A stretch of 64,000 nt of DNA from Rhododendron vialii (Eukaryota > Streptophyta > Magnoliopsida > Ericales > Ericaceae): NCBI RefSeq assembly GCF_030253575.1, contig NC_080561.1, forward strand, positions 7,887,001-7,951,000. Reading direction: 5' to 3'. Position 1 is the first letter of the stretch. Each line of letters begins with the position of its first letter. A model generated the notes under the pieces. The model had not been told where the DNA came from and did not search any database. It worked only from the letters and a program-made list of their open reading frames with translations. Positions 1-11,338 of the stretch are shown here, piece after piece. The translations under genes were made by a program, and so were the position numbers.

Positions 1-571
1 TTCTGTACCTCTTATGATCTATTCAAAAAAAAAGAAGAGAGACAATGAGGTGCCATAATCTTACTCAGCCAGTATGCCATGTTGCAGAAGAAACACATTT
101 TTAGAAGTCTTGAACCAAGGAGTGTGAAACTGGGCCTTCTTGTTCAGTGTTGCATGCGGCTTGGTTTCTTGCTTTCCTTGCATTCTTTTTCATTTTTACT
201 GTTCTCGTTTGAGGTTGATAGTACTTGCTAGAATCGTCGGGCCTTACGCATATCGCACGACATTCAGATTGTAAGAAATTCCTCAAGTTCTTAAACTCTC
301 AGTTTTAGTGAAATGGCCCGAACATTCAGATTGCAATATGCATCGAATTTCTGCTTATACTCCCAAAAAATAAGAATAACGAAAAAAGATGATGACCAAA
401 GAGCCACTAGTGAGGAAGGCTTGAGATCTTAAAAATCCGAAGTCACTGCGTGAAAAGGATGCTTTTAGGTTCAAATACAATTCAAAAAAATGCACCATAT
501 GTTAAACTAAGTGAACTGCTATCAAGTACGATATTACGACATTAACTATGACTTACTAGAACCGCGCCAAG
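1..571. other. no gene seen
   Basis: AT-rich spacer with no exon-like reading frame on either strand. A short stretch around CATTCAGATTG occurs twice (about 260 and 325). It may be the 3' flank of a gene to the left, but nothing recognisable is coded here. Confidence 0.5.
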
Positions 572-905
572 CAGGCAGTTCCGAAAACACCTTAAAAAAC
601 ATCTAAAAAAACACTCCAAATCTCAATCTCATAGTTCCCGATCAAATTTTGATGATCCGAGCTGCTCAATGTGTTCAAAAAGTGATTTTAAGGATACTCA
701 TGAGAAATCGGTAAAAAAATTTACCGGGAATGGCTTAATTTGAGCAGTTTTTTATTGAAGTTCCCGGTAAATCTTTTTGCCGATTTCTCATAGGTACCCT
801 TAAAATCGCGTTCTAAACACATTAAGCAGCTCAGATCATCAAAATTCACTCGGAAACTTTGGGGTGTTTTTTTAGATTTTTTTTGGCGTCCCCAAAACCA
901 CCCTG
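572..905. mobile_element. foldback MITE, family A copy 1
   Basis: The two halves are imperfect reverse complements. The left half reads from CAGGCAGTTCCG through AACACTCCAAATCTC and GATCCGAGCTGCTCA; the right half returns through AGCTCAGATCATC to GGGGTGTTTTTTTAGA. The centre carries TTACCGGGAATGG and its complement. Three further copies lie near 31.9, 35.4 and 35.7 kb. There is no coding capacity. I could not find a clean target-site duplication, so the ends are approximate. Confidence 0.75.
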
Positions 906-2068
906 ATCACCAAGATGTACAAAACACTTAAAAAGTACATCATTGTTTAGAAACTGTTCCCAGAGAGTTCTATTGTGGCAGAACCAGTATTTCAGCTTGA
1001 TGCATATAAACCCTACACAACCCAGTCTTCAGTTAAACCGTTGGTTTTTCCCTACGACTGCCGGTGTCTTTTTGAGGCTATTCGTGTACTCTCTTTTTTC
1101 TGTTTCTTGTATCCACAGGTCAGTGGAGTCCTTTGTTCTTGTACCGATCTTTCGTAGGTGCCGTATATGATATGATCATATGTTTCATGTTCTCATAAAA
1201 AGGAAGTCGTTGTCCTTTGTTCTTGTACCGATCTTTCGTAGGTGCCGTATATGATATGATCATATGTTTCATGTTCTCATAAAAAGGAAGTCGTTTCCCG
1301 CGCTGGATAATCTTACCAAGCAGGAAAAGAAATGAGCAGGTCAGGTGTGAAGATAACCACCATACGGGAAAACACGATATCTCTTTCCTACCTACATGCC
1401 GATAGAGATGTTGTAGAGAGTGTTCACTCGATTAACCACAACAATTTGACAGTTCAGGCTACTCAACCATCTCCGTCCATAAATCTCCTATCGCATCAGT
1501 ACAAGCAAAAACTTTCTGCATAGTTGTTTGTCTCAGAGGAATTCTAAAAATGAAATGTAACCATTTTCTACTACATGCTCATTATATATGCCTAAAAAAC
1601 CAATTTATGACAGTCGGGTGCCAACCCTCAGGAAATAGTTCAATGTGTCACTCAAAAGGTAAGAAATCAGTTACACGCCAACATCTACAACTGAAGACAG
1701 TGTTCACTCAACAATTTAGAGCTAGAGTGTCATGATGATCTCAATCAATTATTCCTTAGGCATCAAAAGAAAGATGGCACTTCACAAGTACCGAAGTAAA
1801 AAAAGATGGCACTTCACATTCGTAACACATTCATATTACCAGGCAAAACAAACAAATTTCACAACCATAGCACAAGGAAGTGTACTACTACTGATGGAAG
1901 TCGGAAATGATCCATTTACTCAAGACCAAAATCTGGCCACGTACAAATTTTCAAAACTTCCAATCAAAAATAGAAGGGAAAAGTGCCTTCGAACTGACAT
2001 AACACAATCTAATGCCAAGGTCTGCCACATGCTAGATTAGCACTAAAGAAAATTAATCCCACCAAAAC
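906..2068. other. spacer without recognisable gene
   Basis: Downstream flank of RPS11. Short open frames exist, but none has protein-like composition or splice context. It holds an 84-bp tandem duplication (annotated separately) and a small duplication of AAGATGGCACTTCAC near 1773 and 1804. Confidence 0.5.
1128..1295. repeat. 84-bp tandem duplication
   Basis: The unit starting GTCCTTTGTTCTTGTACC and ending AAAAGGAAGTCGTT occurs twice back to back with almost no differences, so the duplication is recent. The palindrome ATATGATATGATCATAT lies inside each unit. Confidence 0.9.
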
Positions 2069-4272
2069 TCACATCGCAGTAAATGCCTTCTTCCCACCAC
2101 CAGAAGAACCAGCTGGAATCACCTTCAGCACATTAAACCTCACTGTCTTTGACAATGGTCTGCAAAATGGAGCACAACCACATGCTAAGAAAGCAGTTTT
2201 CTTTCCTTGTTTTTTTTTTTATTGGGGAAAAAACGAAGCAGTTTTTACAAAATAATGCAAATCATCATAAAATTCCAAAGCTGACCTGCACTGGCCAACA
2301 GTAACATGGTCTCCCTCCTTCACACGGAAGCATGGTGATATGTGAGCTGGAATGTTAGAATGCCTCTTTTCGTACCTAATAAATCATCATCAAACAAGTA
2401 AATAATTTAAGCTCAAGAGTGGAGAGAGAACGACAACAACAAAAACAGGATAAGACAATCAGCTTTACCTCTGGTACTTCTTGACATAATGGAGGTAGTT
2501 GCGTCGAACAATTATTGTTCTCACCATCTTGGCACTGTGACAGGTTCCAGAGATTATACGACCCCTGATTGACACATTCCCAGTGAAGGGGCATTTCTTG
2601 TCAATATAAGTTCCTGCAAACAGAAAAATAACACTAATTACTACATACTTTTAACACCATCAGAGATCAGACCAGGACAGATTGCCTACTTCTACAATGA
2701 TGATCTCCCTCATATGCCAATATTAGCAAAACACACTACACCACAATAAAGCCCTGACTGATGTAATTAACCAGGCTTCTCCCCCATAACCCAAAAATGC
2801 AGGGCCTACTGGAAGGAAAGGGGCGAGGGGGTGTGACCGGAGCTTATTGAAGCACTTCACTAGACACTAACATCGGATAAACCCTGGAAGACGAAGCATA
2901 AAATGGGGTGGGGGGTGGGGCGGGGATGGATGACAGTTACTCCAACCTAGCCTCCAATCCCATTAAACAAAGACACTTTAGGAATATATGCTGCAAACCT
3001 TTCGATAACATAACAAGTGTGCCTCGACATAATCTCGCTACAGTAACACAAAGCAAGATACAGAACCTATGGCAGTGTATAGGCCATAGGGTTCATCTAT
3101 TTATATACTGAAGTCCATCCTCTTGAAGATTGAGGCTTCAGTTTGGTTTGGTGTAACCCCATCCCTTCAAACAAAAACCATTTCACCACAAGAAAATGCC
3201 AAATTGCGTCCGTAGAAGCAAAGAAGTGTCACTAGACTCACTACTAAGGTCAAACATCTTTCCAAGAAAAAAATTCAACCTTCTTCATAAATTAAAAGAG
3301 CTCATTGGTATCTAGTAAATTGTTGAAAAAAATTCAATTTTTCTTGAAAGATTATAGTATTTCTAAGTCACTGTTTTGCAACCGAACAAACATTTTGGGA
3401 TGGAGGGAGTAATTTATTGTGTGTTCCTTGTATCTAATGACATGAGCACAATTTATTGTAGCCCTTGTTTCTAAAGAAATGAAAATACAATAATAAAACA
3501 ACATGGTGCTGATAACAGTCACAAATTGTCCCAAACATAAGATGCCAAAATTCAAAATCTTCTAGTATTTTTTTATTTAGTTTTCCTTAGCAACCACACC
3601 ATGCCCTGGTCTGTCTCTGATATAACACTATGAAGTCATAATTCTCAGTGTACTAAAAGTCAGTCGCCTAGGCCAATCAGTCCCCACCTAGACGCTAGGT
3701 GGTGGTCCGACGCCTAGATTAGGCAGCCGACTAGACGCTAGAGATTTTTAGAACATTGATAATTCTCAACCACTAAGAAACGAAAATGAAGCTCCGGACC
3801 AACTCATTTCCCACACGCATCGAAACAACAAAACAAACGACGACCATAAACGCGACACTTATTACATGAGCCAAACAATATCACTGAAACTTCAATCAAA
3901 CATACCAAAGTTCACATAATATAACCAACAAGAATGATTTCTCATTCAAAAAAATTTGCATTATAGTTCGTACCATCAATTGCTTCTCGGGGAGTCTTGA
4001 ACCCCAAGCCAACATTCTTGAAGTACCGATTGCCTCCCTTTCCAGGCCTCTTCCCCTTTCCTGTTTTATGCGAGCTGCAAGTACATCAATTACAATAACC
4101 GTGCTAAATTCTCTAAACCTCATTACAAAACAAAACAAAAAACTACAAATATCATATCGGAGCCACAAATGAAACTATACAAAATGGTACCTAAGGAACA
4201 CCTTAGGCTGCTTGAGGAAAGCTTTCTCCGTCTGCATAACAAACGCATATCGATCAGATCGGGAACATTAGC

Positions 4273-4308
<36 letters not shown>

Positions 4309-4322
4309 ACCTGTTCTGCCAT
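2069..4322 (-). CDS. RPS11: 40S ribosomal protein S11 (uS17)
   Basis: Structural protein of the cytosolic small ribosomal subunit, binding 18S rRNA. Six exons on the minus strand join to 159 residues, the family's usual length: 4311-4322, 4191-4231, 3974-4074, 2469-2613, 2286-2375 and 2069-2159, all with GT-AG introns and matching phase. The product begins [17 protein letters not shown]. It contains the uS17 stretch [19 protein letters not shown], then [19 protein letters not shown], and the signature [18 protein letters not shown] before a [10 protein letters not shown]-type tail. The start is the only ATG giving the conserved MAEQ N-terminus; exon 1 is only 12 bases long. A GA microsatellite lies in intron 1 and a degenerate repeat in intron 3. 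Identification is from recalled family sequence. Confidence 0.96.
3655..3765. repeat. GCCTAGGCG-type dispersed repeat remnant
   Basis: A GC-rich block inside RPS11 intron 3 has several variants of CGCCTAG/CTAGACGCTAG in both orientations, ending at TTTTTAGAACATTGATAAT. It looks like the degenerate end of a plant DNA transposon. No TSD was found. Confidence 0.35.
4276..4303. repeat. GA microsatellite in RPS11 intron 1
   Basis: An uninterrupted GA run (CT on the transcribed strand) starts a few bases inside the first RPS11 intron, next to the 12-base first exon. Such tracts are typical targets of plant GAGA-binding (BPC) factors; any role here is inference. Confidence 0.8.
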
Positions 4323-4430
4323 GGTTGAGTGCGGGGAGCTGAAGAAAGGAGGATGGGATGGGAGGAGGAAGTGCGAGAGAGGCTCGAAAACGCAGCAGCA
4401 GAGGGAGAGCAACTTTGAGGTAGAGAACGT

Positions 4431-4450
4431 TTATACAATGAAAACCCTAG
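4431..4450 (-). promoter_or_regulatory. TATA-like and telo-box upstream of RPS11
   Basis: Reading the minus strand, TAGGGTTT (the telo-box AAACCCTA, 4442-4449) is followed by TGTATAAAC about 110 bases before the start codon. Telo-boxes near the start site are a known hallmark of plant ribosomal-protein genes. No start site can be measured from sequence alone. Confidence 0.55.
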
Positions 4451-4640
4451 AGTGACGCAATGACGAGATTACCCTTTCGTGGTTTTAGGTTTCTTTTCTT
4501 TAGGATTACCACAAAAAAAAAAAGTTTTCCTCTTTTCTTTTCTTTTCTTTTTTCTTCTAATTTTCAATTTTTTGGGGAGGTTTTGTTTTTTAAGCAACAT
4601 AAGGTTTTTGTTTAAGAAATTGATCGGCACTTAGAATTAA

Positions 4641-4909
4641 TAAAAAATTGTTGGGAAGTCCACTATAGCATATTTGTAACCCACTAAATCCACTTCTAAA
4701 TTTCATAACTCCTCTAGTCCACTAATTAAGTTTTGGTGAGGCCTTAAGTCCAATTCAATTAAAAAAGGAATTAGTTCAGGACCAAAATACCCTTACCTTT
4801 AAAAACTGTTAATCTGATATATCTCACTCCTATAAAATCTCCCATATCCCACTCCTATAAAATCTCCCATATTCACGTTGTTCCCATATCCAGAAGGGAA
4901 ACAGAGTCC

Positions 4910-4950
<41 letters not shown>

Positions 4951-7049
4951 ACCCTTTCCATTCAAATCCCATATTTTTAGCCCATTATCCGTTCTACGTT
5001 TGAAATCCCAGCAGTTACGTTGGAATAAAGCGACAAAAAAGATTCTCCTTTTCTGATACACTGTATATAACGTAATTGTACATATATAACGTTATATACT
5101 CGTTCATCAGTTCTCATTTAACGTGCGATACTTACATTTTACGTTATATACTCATTTATCGGCTCGCATTTAACGTTATATGAGTTTTTGAAATCTCTTT
5201 TTAATTATAATACAAGAACATATAACATTCCACGTTTACATCTGAACGTACATATATTAACATAAAATGGTATATGTTCTATATTTTTTTTGGAGTTTCG
5301 CTGCACATAAACTCCCATATAACATTATATTTTTACTTTATTGAATTGGTCCGCGCAGCGGCCTCAATGACTTGCTTCGAGTAACAATATATGTTCTTTT
5401 TTTGTTGGGAGGTACACAAGTCAGCAGCTTTTATATAATGTTATATGTACTATTTTTTTGGAGTTTCACAACACAGAAACTCACATATAACGTTATATGT
5501 TCTACTTTATTGAATTGGTCCGCGCAGCGGCTTCATTGACTTGCTTCTGATAACCGTATATAAATAATTTTATATATATTTACAATGCAAAAACAAACAA
5601 ACAACCTTATATGTATTATTTTGCCATATAAATAAATACACACAAAAAAACGTAATAAGTGTGACAAAAAATAAACATATAACCTTATAACGTTATACAT
5701 GAGATTCTGTCCTTTTTTAACTCTAAAAAAAATGGGAAAAAGAAGAAGAAGAGATCTCGTAACTTCTTTCCCTTTGTCACCGTTGCCTTCTTCACAGTCA
5801 ACTTCACATGTAACTTAATACTCTTCACCCTTTGAACAACTGCACAAATAATAAGTCAGTAAGGCCGCTGCGCGGACCAATTCAATAAAGTAGAACATAT
5901 AATGATCAGAGTTTGATATAACCATATATACTCGCAATTAAAACACTAAATTAACCATATATGTTAACCATATAGGCCTGAATATATAACCATATATGTT
6001 TCTTAACAGCAGCAAAAAAAGTACAAAAAACATTCAAAAGCAACCAAAAAAACAGTTTTAGTGCAATTGGACTACCGTTTATAGACTTGAATATATAACC
6101 ATATATGTTACCCAACAACAGCTAATCAAAAGTACAAAAAACAAAACCCTAACATATCTGAACATATAACCATATATGGTACCCAACAACAGCTAAACAA
6201 ACGTCAGCAACATCTTAATTCCAACAACTTTTATATAACCATATATACGAAGTAAAACATGTCAAAAATCTGATACAGATCTATGGAAAATATCAGATTG
6301 CAGTCGTATAAGCCAAAGTTTGTTCGGAATGAACCATCAGAGAATTTTGTACCATCTCATTCCAAAATGCAGTTTCTTATTTCTAAGTTCAGCAGAGAGA
6401 ATTGGGCAACCATACCTACAACTTTTGCAAGCCAAGTCCCAGTCCTATGAAAGAATAGGTAAAGGACATGATTGCAGCAACGACAGAAAGCCATTCCATG
6501 TTATGGAAATCGGGTATCTGAGACATTACGATCTGCACTGCACCGAATATTAGCATATAATAAGTATCTCCAAAGTCACATGCCGCCTCATGCCCATATT
6601 CATGGTAACAGTTTGATTTCTGTATTGCTCTGCATCAATTTTGAAGAACCAAACATCACCACAAGCGAGTACGTTCGTCTCGGCCATGGTGGTAACGACC
6701 ATGGATGGCGACGAAGGGCGGAGAGGAGGAAGAGGAGTGCACCGCGGCGAGGAGTGAACCAGCGGCAGTGAGTAATCGGCAGGGACGGGGAATGGGCTGG
6801 ATCGTCTGGAAAAGGGGGGGAGGGGGGGAATGGGCTGGGGCTTTATAAGGGGATTAAATGAATAAATGGATATGTTTGAAATTGAGGAAATAACGGGGCA
6901 ATTTTTTTTTTCAAAACAGGGGGTATATTAGACTAATCAAGATTATTATATCCTTATTAATAGGTTAGTGGACTTAGGAGGTTATAGAATTTAGAAATGG
7001 ACTTAGTGGGTTTGGAAAGTAGTATAGTGGACTTATGAAAAATTCTCCC
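4641..7049. mobile_element. non-autonomous Mutator-like element (2.4 kb)
   Basis: Both ends carry about 85 bp of inverted repeat. The left end has AAGTCCACTATAGCATATTT, then CCCACTAAATCCACTTCTAAA; the right end is its complement with CCCACTAAGTCCATTTCTAAA. The 9-bp direct repeat TAGAATTAA flanks the element (4632-4640 and 7050-7058), as expected for Mutator-like transposition. No transposase is present. The interior has a GA run (4916-4944), many ATAACGTTATAT and ATAACCATATATG repeats, a block around CCGCGCAGCGGC in two direct copies and one inverted, and a short minus-strand open frame of 50 codons (6550-6702) behind a TATAAAG close to the right terminus. That frame may be a captured fragment; its product is not recognised. 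Confidence 0.8.
5335..5892. repeat. three copies of an internal block, one inverted
   Basis: A block of about 40-50 bp centred on GAATTGGTCCGCGCAGCGGC occurs at about 5341-5385 and 5514-5555, and in reverse complement at about 5855-5892. It lies inside the 2.4-kb Mutator-like element and stands out by high GC in an AT-rich setting. The long inverted spacing could form a cruciform. Confidence 0.8.
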
Positions 7050-7106
7050 TAGAATTAACCCAAAAAATACAAGAGAGAATAATTTAAGCACAGCCTAATA
7101 AGTTAA

Positions 7107-7926
7107 GGGAATTGATAATGCCAAAACTCTTTTTGTTCATGCCAAAACTCATTCATTACATGACTTAATTGCCCTCCACTACATCACTTACTTTACGAAA
7201 ATATCCCTGAAAATCCCAGAAGTGCAAGGTGTTTTCCAGTTCCACATTTCAAGCAAAAATGCAAGGATTCATGATCAAATTCTAGCATTAATTTTAGAAG
7301 AGAAACAAACAAAAATTAAACATCAAACAAAAATGCAATTTACGAGCAAAACTAGAGGTAATTTGAGAAGAGACGTAAACAAAAATTAAACATCTATGTT
7401 TTCCAATTCCATGTTTTCATCAATTCACGAGCAACCCAAGAGAAACCCAAGCGGCCAAGCCTAGCTCTACTTCTAGCTTCTCTCCGTTGAAGAACCTTTG
7501 TAGCAGCTCCGTTCCGGAAACCAAAATAAGTCCTTATTTTTTAAGAAGGCAATTTCAAACTCAAAAATTGTAGTCTTATTGAAATCTAAAAATATGCAAT
7601 ATGGATCTTGTTTGGAAGATCTTGATGAGATCTTTTATACGATGCAAAAAAAATTGAAAAATTATTTTTCATTTACTTTATTTTTGAGTTTGAAAATATG
7701 AAATAAGCTGCTTATTTTTTAAGAAGGTTTCTGGAACGGGAAGAAAACATTTTGGAACGATAATATAATTCTTTGGATTTAAAGGGACATGTTCGTAAAG
7801 TAAGTTGTGTAGTGAAGGACAATTAAGTCATGCAATGAATGAGTTTTGACAGGAACAAAAGTGGTTTTGGCATGAACAAGAAAGGTTTTGGCAAGAACAA
7901 AAGTGGTTTTGGCATTATTAGCTCTC
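7107..7926. mobile_element. TIR element of about 820 bp (MULE- or hAT-like)
   Basis: Inverted repeats of roughly 120 bp start with TAATGCCAAAACTC and run through CATGACTTAATTGCCCT to TTACTTTACGAA; the right end is the complement. TAAGTTAA flanks both sides (7099-7106 and 7927-7934), an 8-9 bp TSD. There is no coding region. It lies 57 bp from the previous element and itself contains a smaller foldback MITE. Confidence 0.8.
7508..7741. mobile_element. small foldback MITE nested in the 820-bp element
   Basis: The ends CCGTTCCGGAAACC and GGTTTCTGGAACGG are near-perfect inverted repeats. Both arms contain TTATTTTTTAAGAAGG-type sequence. The interior carries the core GCAATATGGATCTTG that recurs in the MITEs at 15.0 and 36.5 kb. 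Confidence 0.7.
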
Positions 7927-8093
7927 TAAGTTAAAGATAAACAAATTAAAGCGGAAATAGGAGAGTTTCACTTTTTTTTTTAAGCAGAAATAGCAAGGCC
8001 GGTTCCACTAAAGTTTTTATTTTTTATTATTTATTTCTCATTTTATAAGATAGGTCATTCTCTTACAATACATCACTTTTAATTCAACAATAA

Positions 8094-8549
8094 GAGCATC
8101 CACATTGTAATAAGCAAATTGGTATGGATAAGCAAACTTAACAACAATGCTAAAAAAACACTTCGCATTGTAATAAGCAAAGTTACAAGTCTTTTAGCAA
8201 ATAATCAAATTTTATCCATTCCATAACCAAACTTAACAACTTTTACCAATAACCAAAACTCAATAATCAAACCCAATAACCAAACTCAAAACTAAAAAAC
8301 TAAAAAACACCCCACATTAGAATCGTCTCATCGAGACGAAAAATTTGGTGTGATCGGGTGCTTGATTAAAACTCGTTTGCAATTGGACATAGGTGCATTG
8401 CGTATTGTGGGATTTTTTTTTATAGGGATGCAAAAATAACCAATGTGGAGGTAAAGTTTGTTAAGTTTGATTATGAACTAAATGGATAATCAAATGCTGA
8501 CGTGACACATTTTGGTTATTGAATTTGATTATTCCCATTGCGGATGCTC
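8094..8549. mobile_element. Tourist-like MITE
   Basis: Terminal inverted repeats GAGCATCCACATTG... and ...CATTGCGGATGCTC are flanked by the trinucleotide TAA on both sides (8091-8093 and 8550-8552), the TSD size of PIF/Harbinger elements. The interior is AT-rich with AAACCAATAACC-type repeats and no coding region. Confidence 0.75.
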
Positions 8550-8589
8550 TAAGTACTTAGTTGAAACCGTTCTTAATACCGGATCAAAC

Positions 8590-9540
8590 CTCACTTGACA
8601 CCTGTCGACTCCCTTGATCAGGCACTTTCGCCCAATGCGAAGACGATGAATCTTGCTGTTAGGGTTTAAGCAAACGGGTGGTATTACTTCCGTTGAGTTG
8701 TTCTGCCATGAGACGATTCGACGAGGGTTTAAGCCTGATAGCGTGACTTACAGTATTCGAATCAATGCTTATTGCAAGAAAGGACGTGTTGGTGAGGGAC
8801 TGAGACTTGTTAAAGAGATGGAATTGGTGAACTTGTTGCCTACGATTCAAACAATGTCTACTTTGATTCATGGAGCAGGGGTTGCTCAGAATTTAACCAA
8901 GGCACGATAGTTGTTCGATGAAATTGCCGTGAGAAACTTGGTGGCGGATACTAGGGCTTACAATGCTTTACTGAGTTGTTTTGTTCAATCGAGAGACGCG
9001 AAGTCTGCAGTCAATGTTGATGGATGAGATGGAAGAGAAGGCATTCAATATGACAATGTCACATACCATACCATGTTTTCTCATATTAATGAGGGCAGGG
9101 CGAAAGACGTGGACTCTGTTGTTGAGCTATGTGAGAAGATGGTGAAGAGAAATTTCGTTCCCAAGACGCGAACGGTGGTGTTACTGATGAAATTCTTTTG
9201 TAAGAGCCGTCGGCCTGATTTGGGTTTGGAAAAGACGCGAACGGTGGTGTTACTGATGAAATTCTTTTGTAAGAGCCGTCGGCCTGATTTGGGTTTGGAG
9301 TTGCAGGGTTACCTGTACATCAAGATGGAGAGACGTCATTGTCCACACAGTTGTGCATTGCATTTTTTGGCAACCGGGTTGTGCGCGCATGAAAAGGAGG
9401 GAGAAGACTTCGATTGTGCAAGACAAATGTTGGAGAGAGGGAGGCGTATGAGTGAGGCGGTGCTTCGGATGTTGGAGAGGTTTTTGGCGCAGGGTGGCGA
9501 GACGGAGAAGTTGAGGGAGCGCAATGAGTTGATCAAGTAA
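8590..9540 (+). pseudogene. pentatricopeptide-repeat (PPR) pseudogene
   Basis: PPR proteins are helical-repeat RNA-binding proteins of mitochondria and plastids. Clear motifs of the 35-residue type are readable, for example RGFKPDSVTYSIRINAYCKK followed by GRVGEGLRLVKEME, then YNALLSCFVQSRDAKSAV and DNVTYHTMFSHINEGRAKDV. The reading frame is broken: a shift near 8660, an in-frame TAG at 8908-8910, and two compensating shifts near 9015 and 9050. A 69-bp in-frame duplication is also present. Only a handful of repeats remain, with no start codon or targeting peptide. The tail LRERNELIK ends in TAA at 9538-9540. A non-functional relic is the best reading. Confidence 0.85.
9163..9300 (+). repeat. 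69-bp tandem duplication inside the PPR relic
   Basis: The unit from AAGACGCGAACGGTGGTG to CTGATTTGGGTTTGGA is present twice with period 69, i.e. 23 codons, so the frame is kept. It is much shorter than the 35-codon PPR unit, so it is a mutation rather than a natural repeat. Confidence 0.95.
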
Positions 9541-9823
9541 TTGCAAAAGGTTTTGCCGCCATCAAGAGGGCATGCCGCTGGTATTCTCTCAACCCGCCAG
9601 AAGGAACTCCTGTAGTTTGGTCGATATTGCAATGTTACGAGGTTTTTTCGCAATCGTTGTAACCCGTTATTTTTCATACAGCACATGCTGCTTCAACTAT
9701 ATTGCCCTTGGCAGTGTTCCAATTGAAGCATATATCATGTTCATTAATTTCTTGATGAACTCTGGAACGGAAAAGGTGTACTGGTTTGAGTGTAGTTTTG
9801 CCCAAGTTTTCCGCGCTCTATCC

Positions 9824-9914
9824 CGTTCCACTAAGATTCTTATTTTTTGAGTACTTATTTCTCTCTTTACGAGACAGGTCATTCTCTCACAATACATCAC
9901 ATTTAATTTGAAAA
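9824..9914. repeat. direct repeat of sequence at 7999-8090
   Basis: About 90 bp running from GTTCCACTAA through ACAATACATCAC match the segment at 7999-8090 in the same orientation, at roughly three quarters identity. The pair brackets the PPR relic and suggests an old tandem duplication of the locus, later split by the Tourist-like MITE. Confidence 0.7.
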
Positions 9915-10039
9915 TACAATGTGGGTGATGCAGTGGTGGATCACACTTTTAACAAAAAAAGGTATACATCAAACTATAATCACAACAAATGGCACTCAAA
10001 TATAATACTACAATACTTCGTGTTACATCATGACTCCAA

Positions 10040-10490
10040 ACTTAGGATTATTGCAAAAGGAAGTGGCTTTTCTGCAGTTTGCCGAGAATGGCACAGGGGT
10101 GCAGTTGGATCTTTTCCTGCCATTTGCCGAATCTAGTTCAATAATCGGTTCTGTCTATATTGTAGATCTCAACAAAACACACGTGTGGTTTAAAATCATG
10201 TTAATTGAAGATTAATTAATATGTGAACAGAGTAAAAAAAAAAACAAATCAAACTGATGTTCTGCGCACACCGGATCAGAATCACCGAAATTCAGTCTCG
10301 GTTTCTTTTTTATTCTGTTCACATACTAATCGGTATCCAATTAACATGATTTTAAACCATGCCTATGCAAATCGAGAGATCAACAATATGAACAAAACCC
10401 ATCATTGAATTAGATCTGACAAGCGTTCGAGAGAAGCCCAACTGCACACTCTCGGTAAACTGCCAAGAAGCCGTGCAAAAGATGATAATT
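10040..10490. repeat. long imperfect inverted repeat (two ~190-bp arms)
   Basis: The left arm (about 10040-10240) and right arm (about 10306-10490) are reverse complements. Shared blocks are TTGCAAAAG / CTTTTGCA, GCAGTTTGCCGAGA / TCTCGGTAAACTGC, GTTTAAAATCATGTTAATTG and its complement, and TATGTGAACAGA and its complement. The spacer is about 65 bp. No gene is present. Such foldbacks are usually MITE-derived and could be transcribed as hairpins. A further direct copy of CCAAACTTAGGA-TATTGCAAAAG sits at 10505. Confidence 0.8.
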
Positions 10491-11338
10491 GAGACTCCAA
10501 ACCCAAACTTAGGACTATTGCAAAAGATGATAAGTGAGAGTAGTGTGTAGGCTCTACAACTTGTATAATCAGCACTTCATGGAGTAAACCTATCTTTATT
10601 TGATCTACAAAGTGAGAGTAGCGTGTAGCTCGGATTGCATTCTCTCTATCACAACCCCCACCACACTAAACAATGAGTCCTCTGTTTTAAATAGGACCTA
10701 CCATACAATTTCAACCCATCACGCAATCAGAGTAGGTCACCCATCAGGCCATCATGGCAGGTGATCGAATGAACAAATCTGAATTTCGTAAGGTACTCTA
10801 TGCATAGAAAGAATCGACTAAACCACGGCCCACACAAGTTTGGTCTCGATCCATTCTTCCGGTGCAAGTAGATCCATTGATTTTCTGTATTTAGTTACTT
10901 GGGATATATACAAAATCACTCCCAGTCACAATGGGGGTGTTTATCAAGGTAAAGCCTTCCAAAGGTAGCAGTAACTGAATTTCAACGGCATGGAGAGATC
11001 AAGACACCAAATGGCAGAACAAGTGTCACAATAGTGAAGAGTAACGACTTTACACACATCATATCAATGCAACTAAGAGATACCAACGGATCTAATCAAG
11101 TGAAATATGAATTGGGGAACTGAAGAATATCCCATGTCCATATGATATGGCACTTCCCCACGTTGTTCGCATAATGCTAATATTAAGAACTAGACCAGTT
11201 GCAGAACAAAGTACAAAACTTCTACAAAATTGCAAAGCTATATGCAGAGCACCGTGGTCCACAAGCACTTTTGACAGAAATCCATTATTTGCCATGAACA
11301 AACACAAAGGTAAAAAGGAGATACATAACCACTCCCCT
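10491..11338. other. spacer, 3' side of ATP synthase e gene
   Basis: No exon is recognised. The last few hundred bases are probably the 3' UTR and terminator region of the minus-strand gene that starts at 14095. Confidence 0.5.

Noticed and set aside
2699-2758. Possible C/D box snoRNA in an RPS11 intron (TGATGA and CTGA words)
   Set aside because: The boxes lie on the strand opposite to the host transcript and no flanking stem is present.
4873-5061. Minus-strand frame with a Ser-Leu run in the Mutator-like element
   Set aside because: Artefact of the GA microsatellite at 4916-4944; no homology and no splice context.
9163-9300. CRISPR-like direct repeat
   Set aside because: Only two adjacent units without spacers inside a plant PPR relic; it is a simple tandem duplication.
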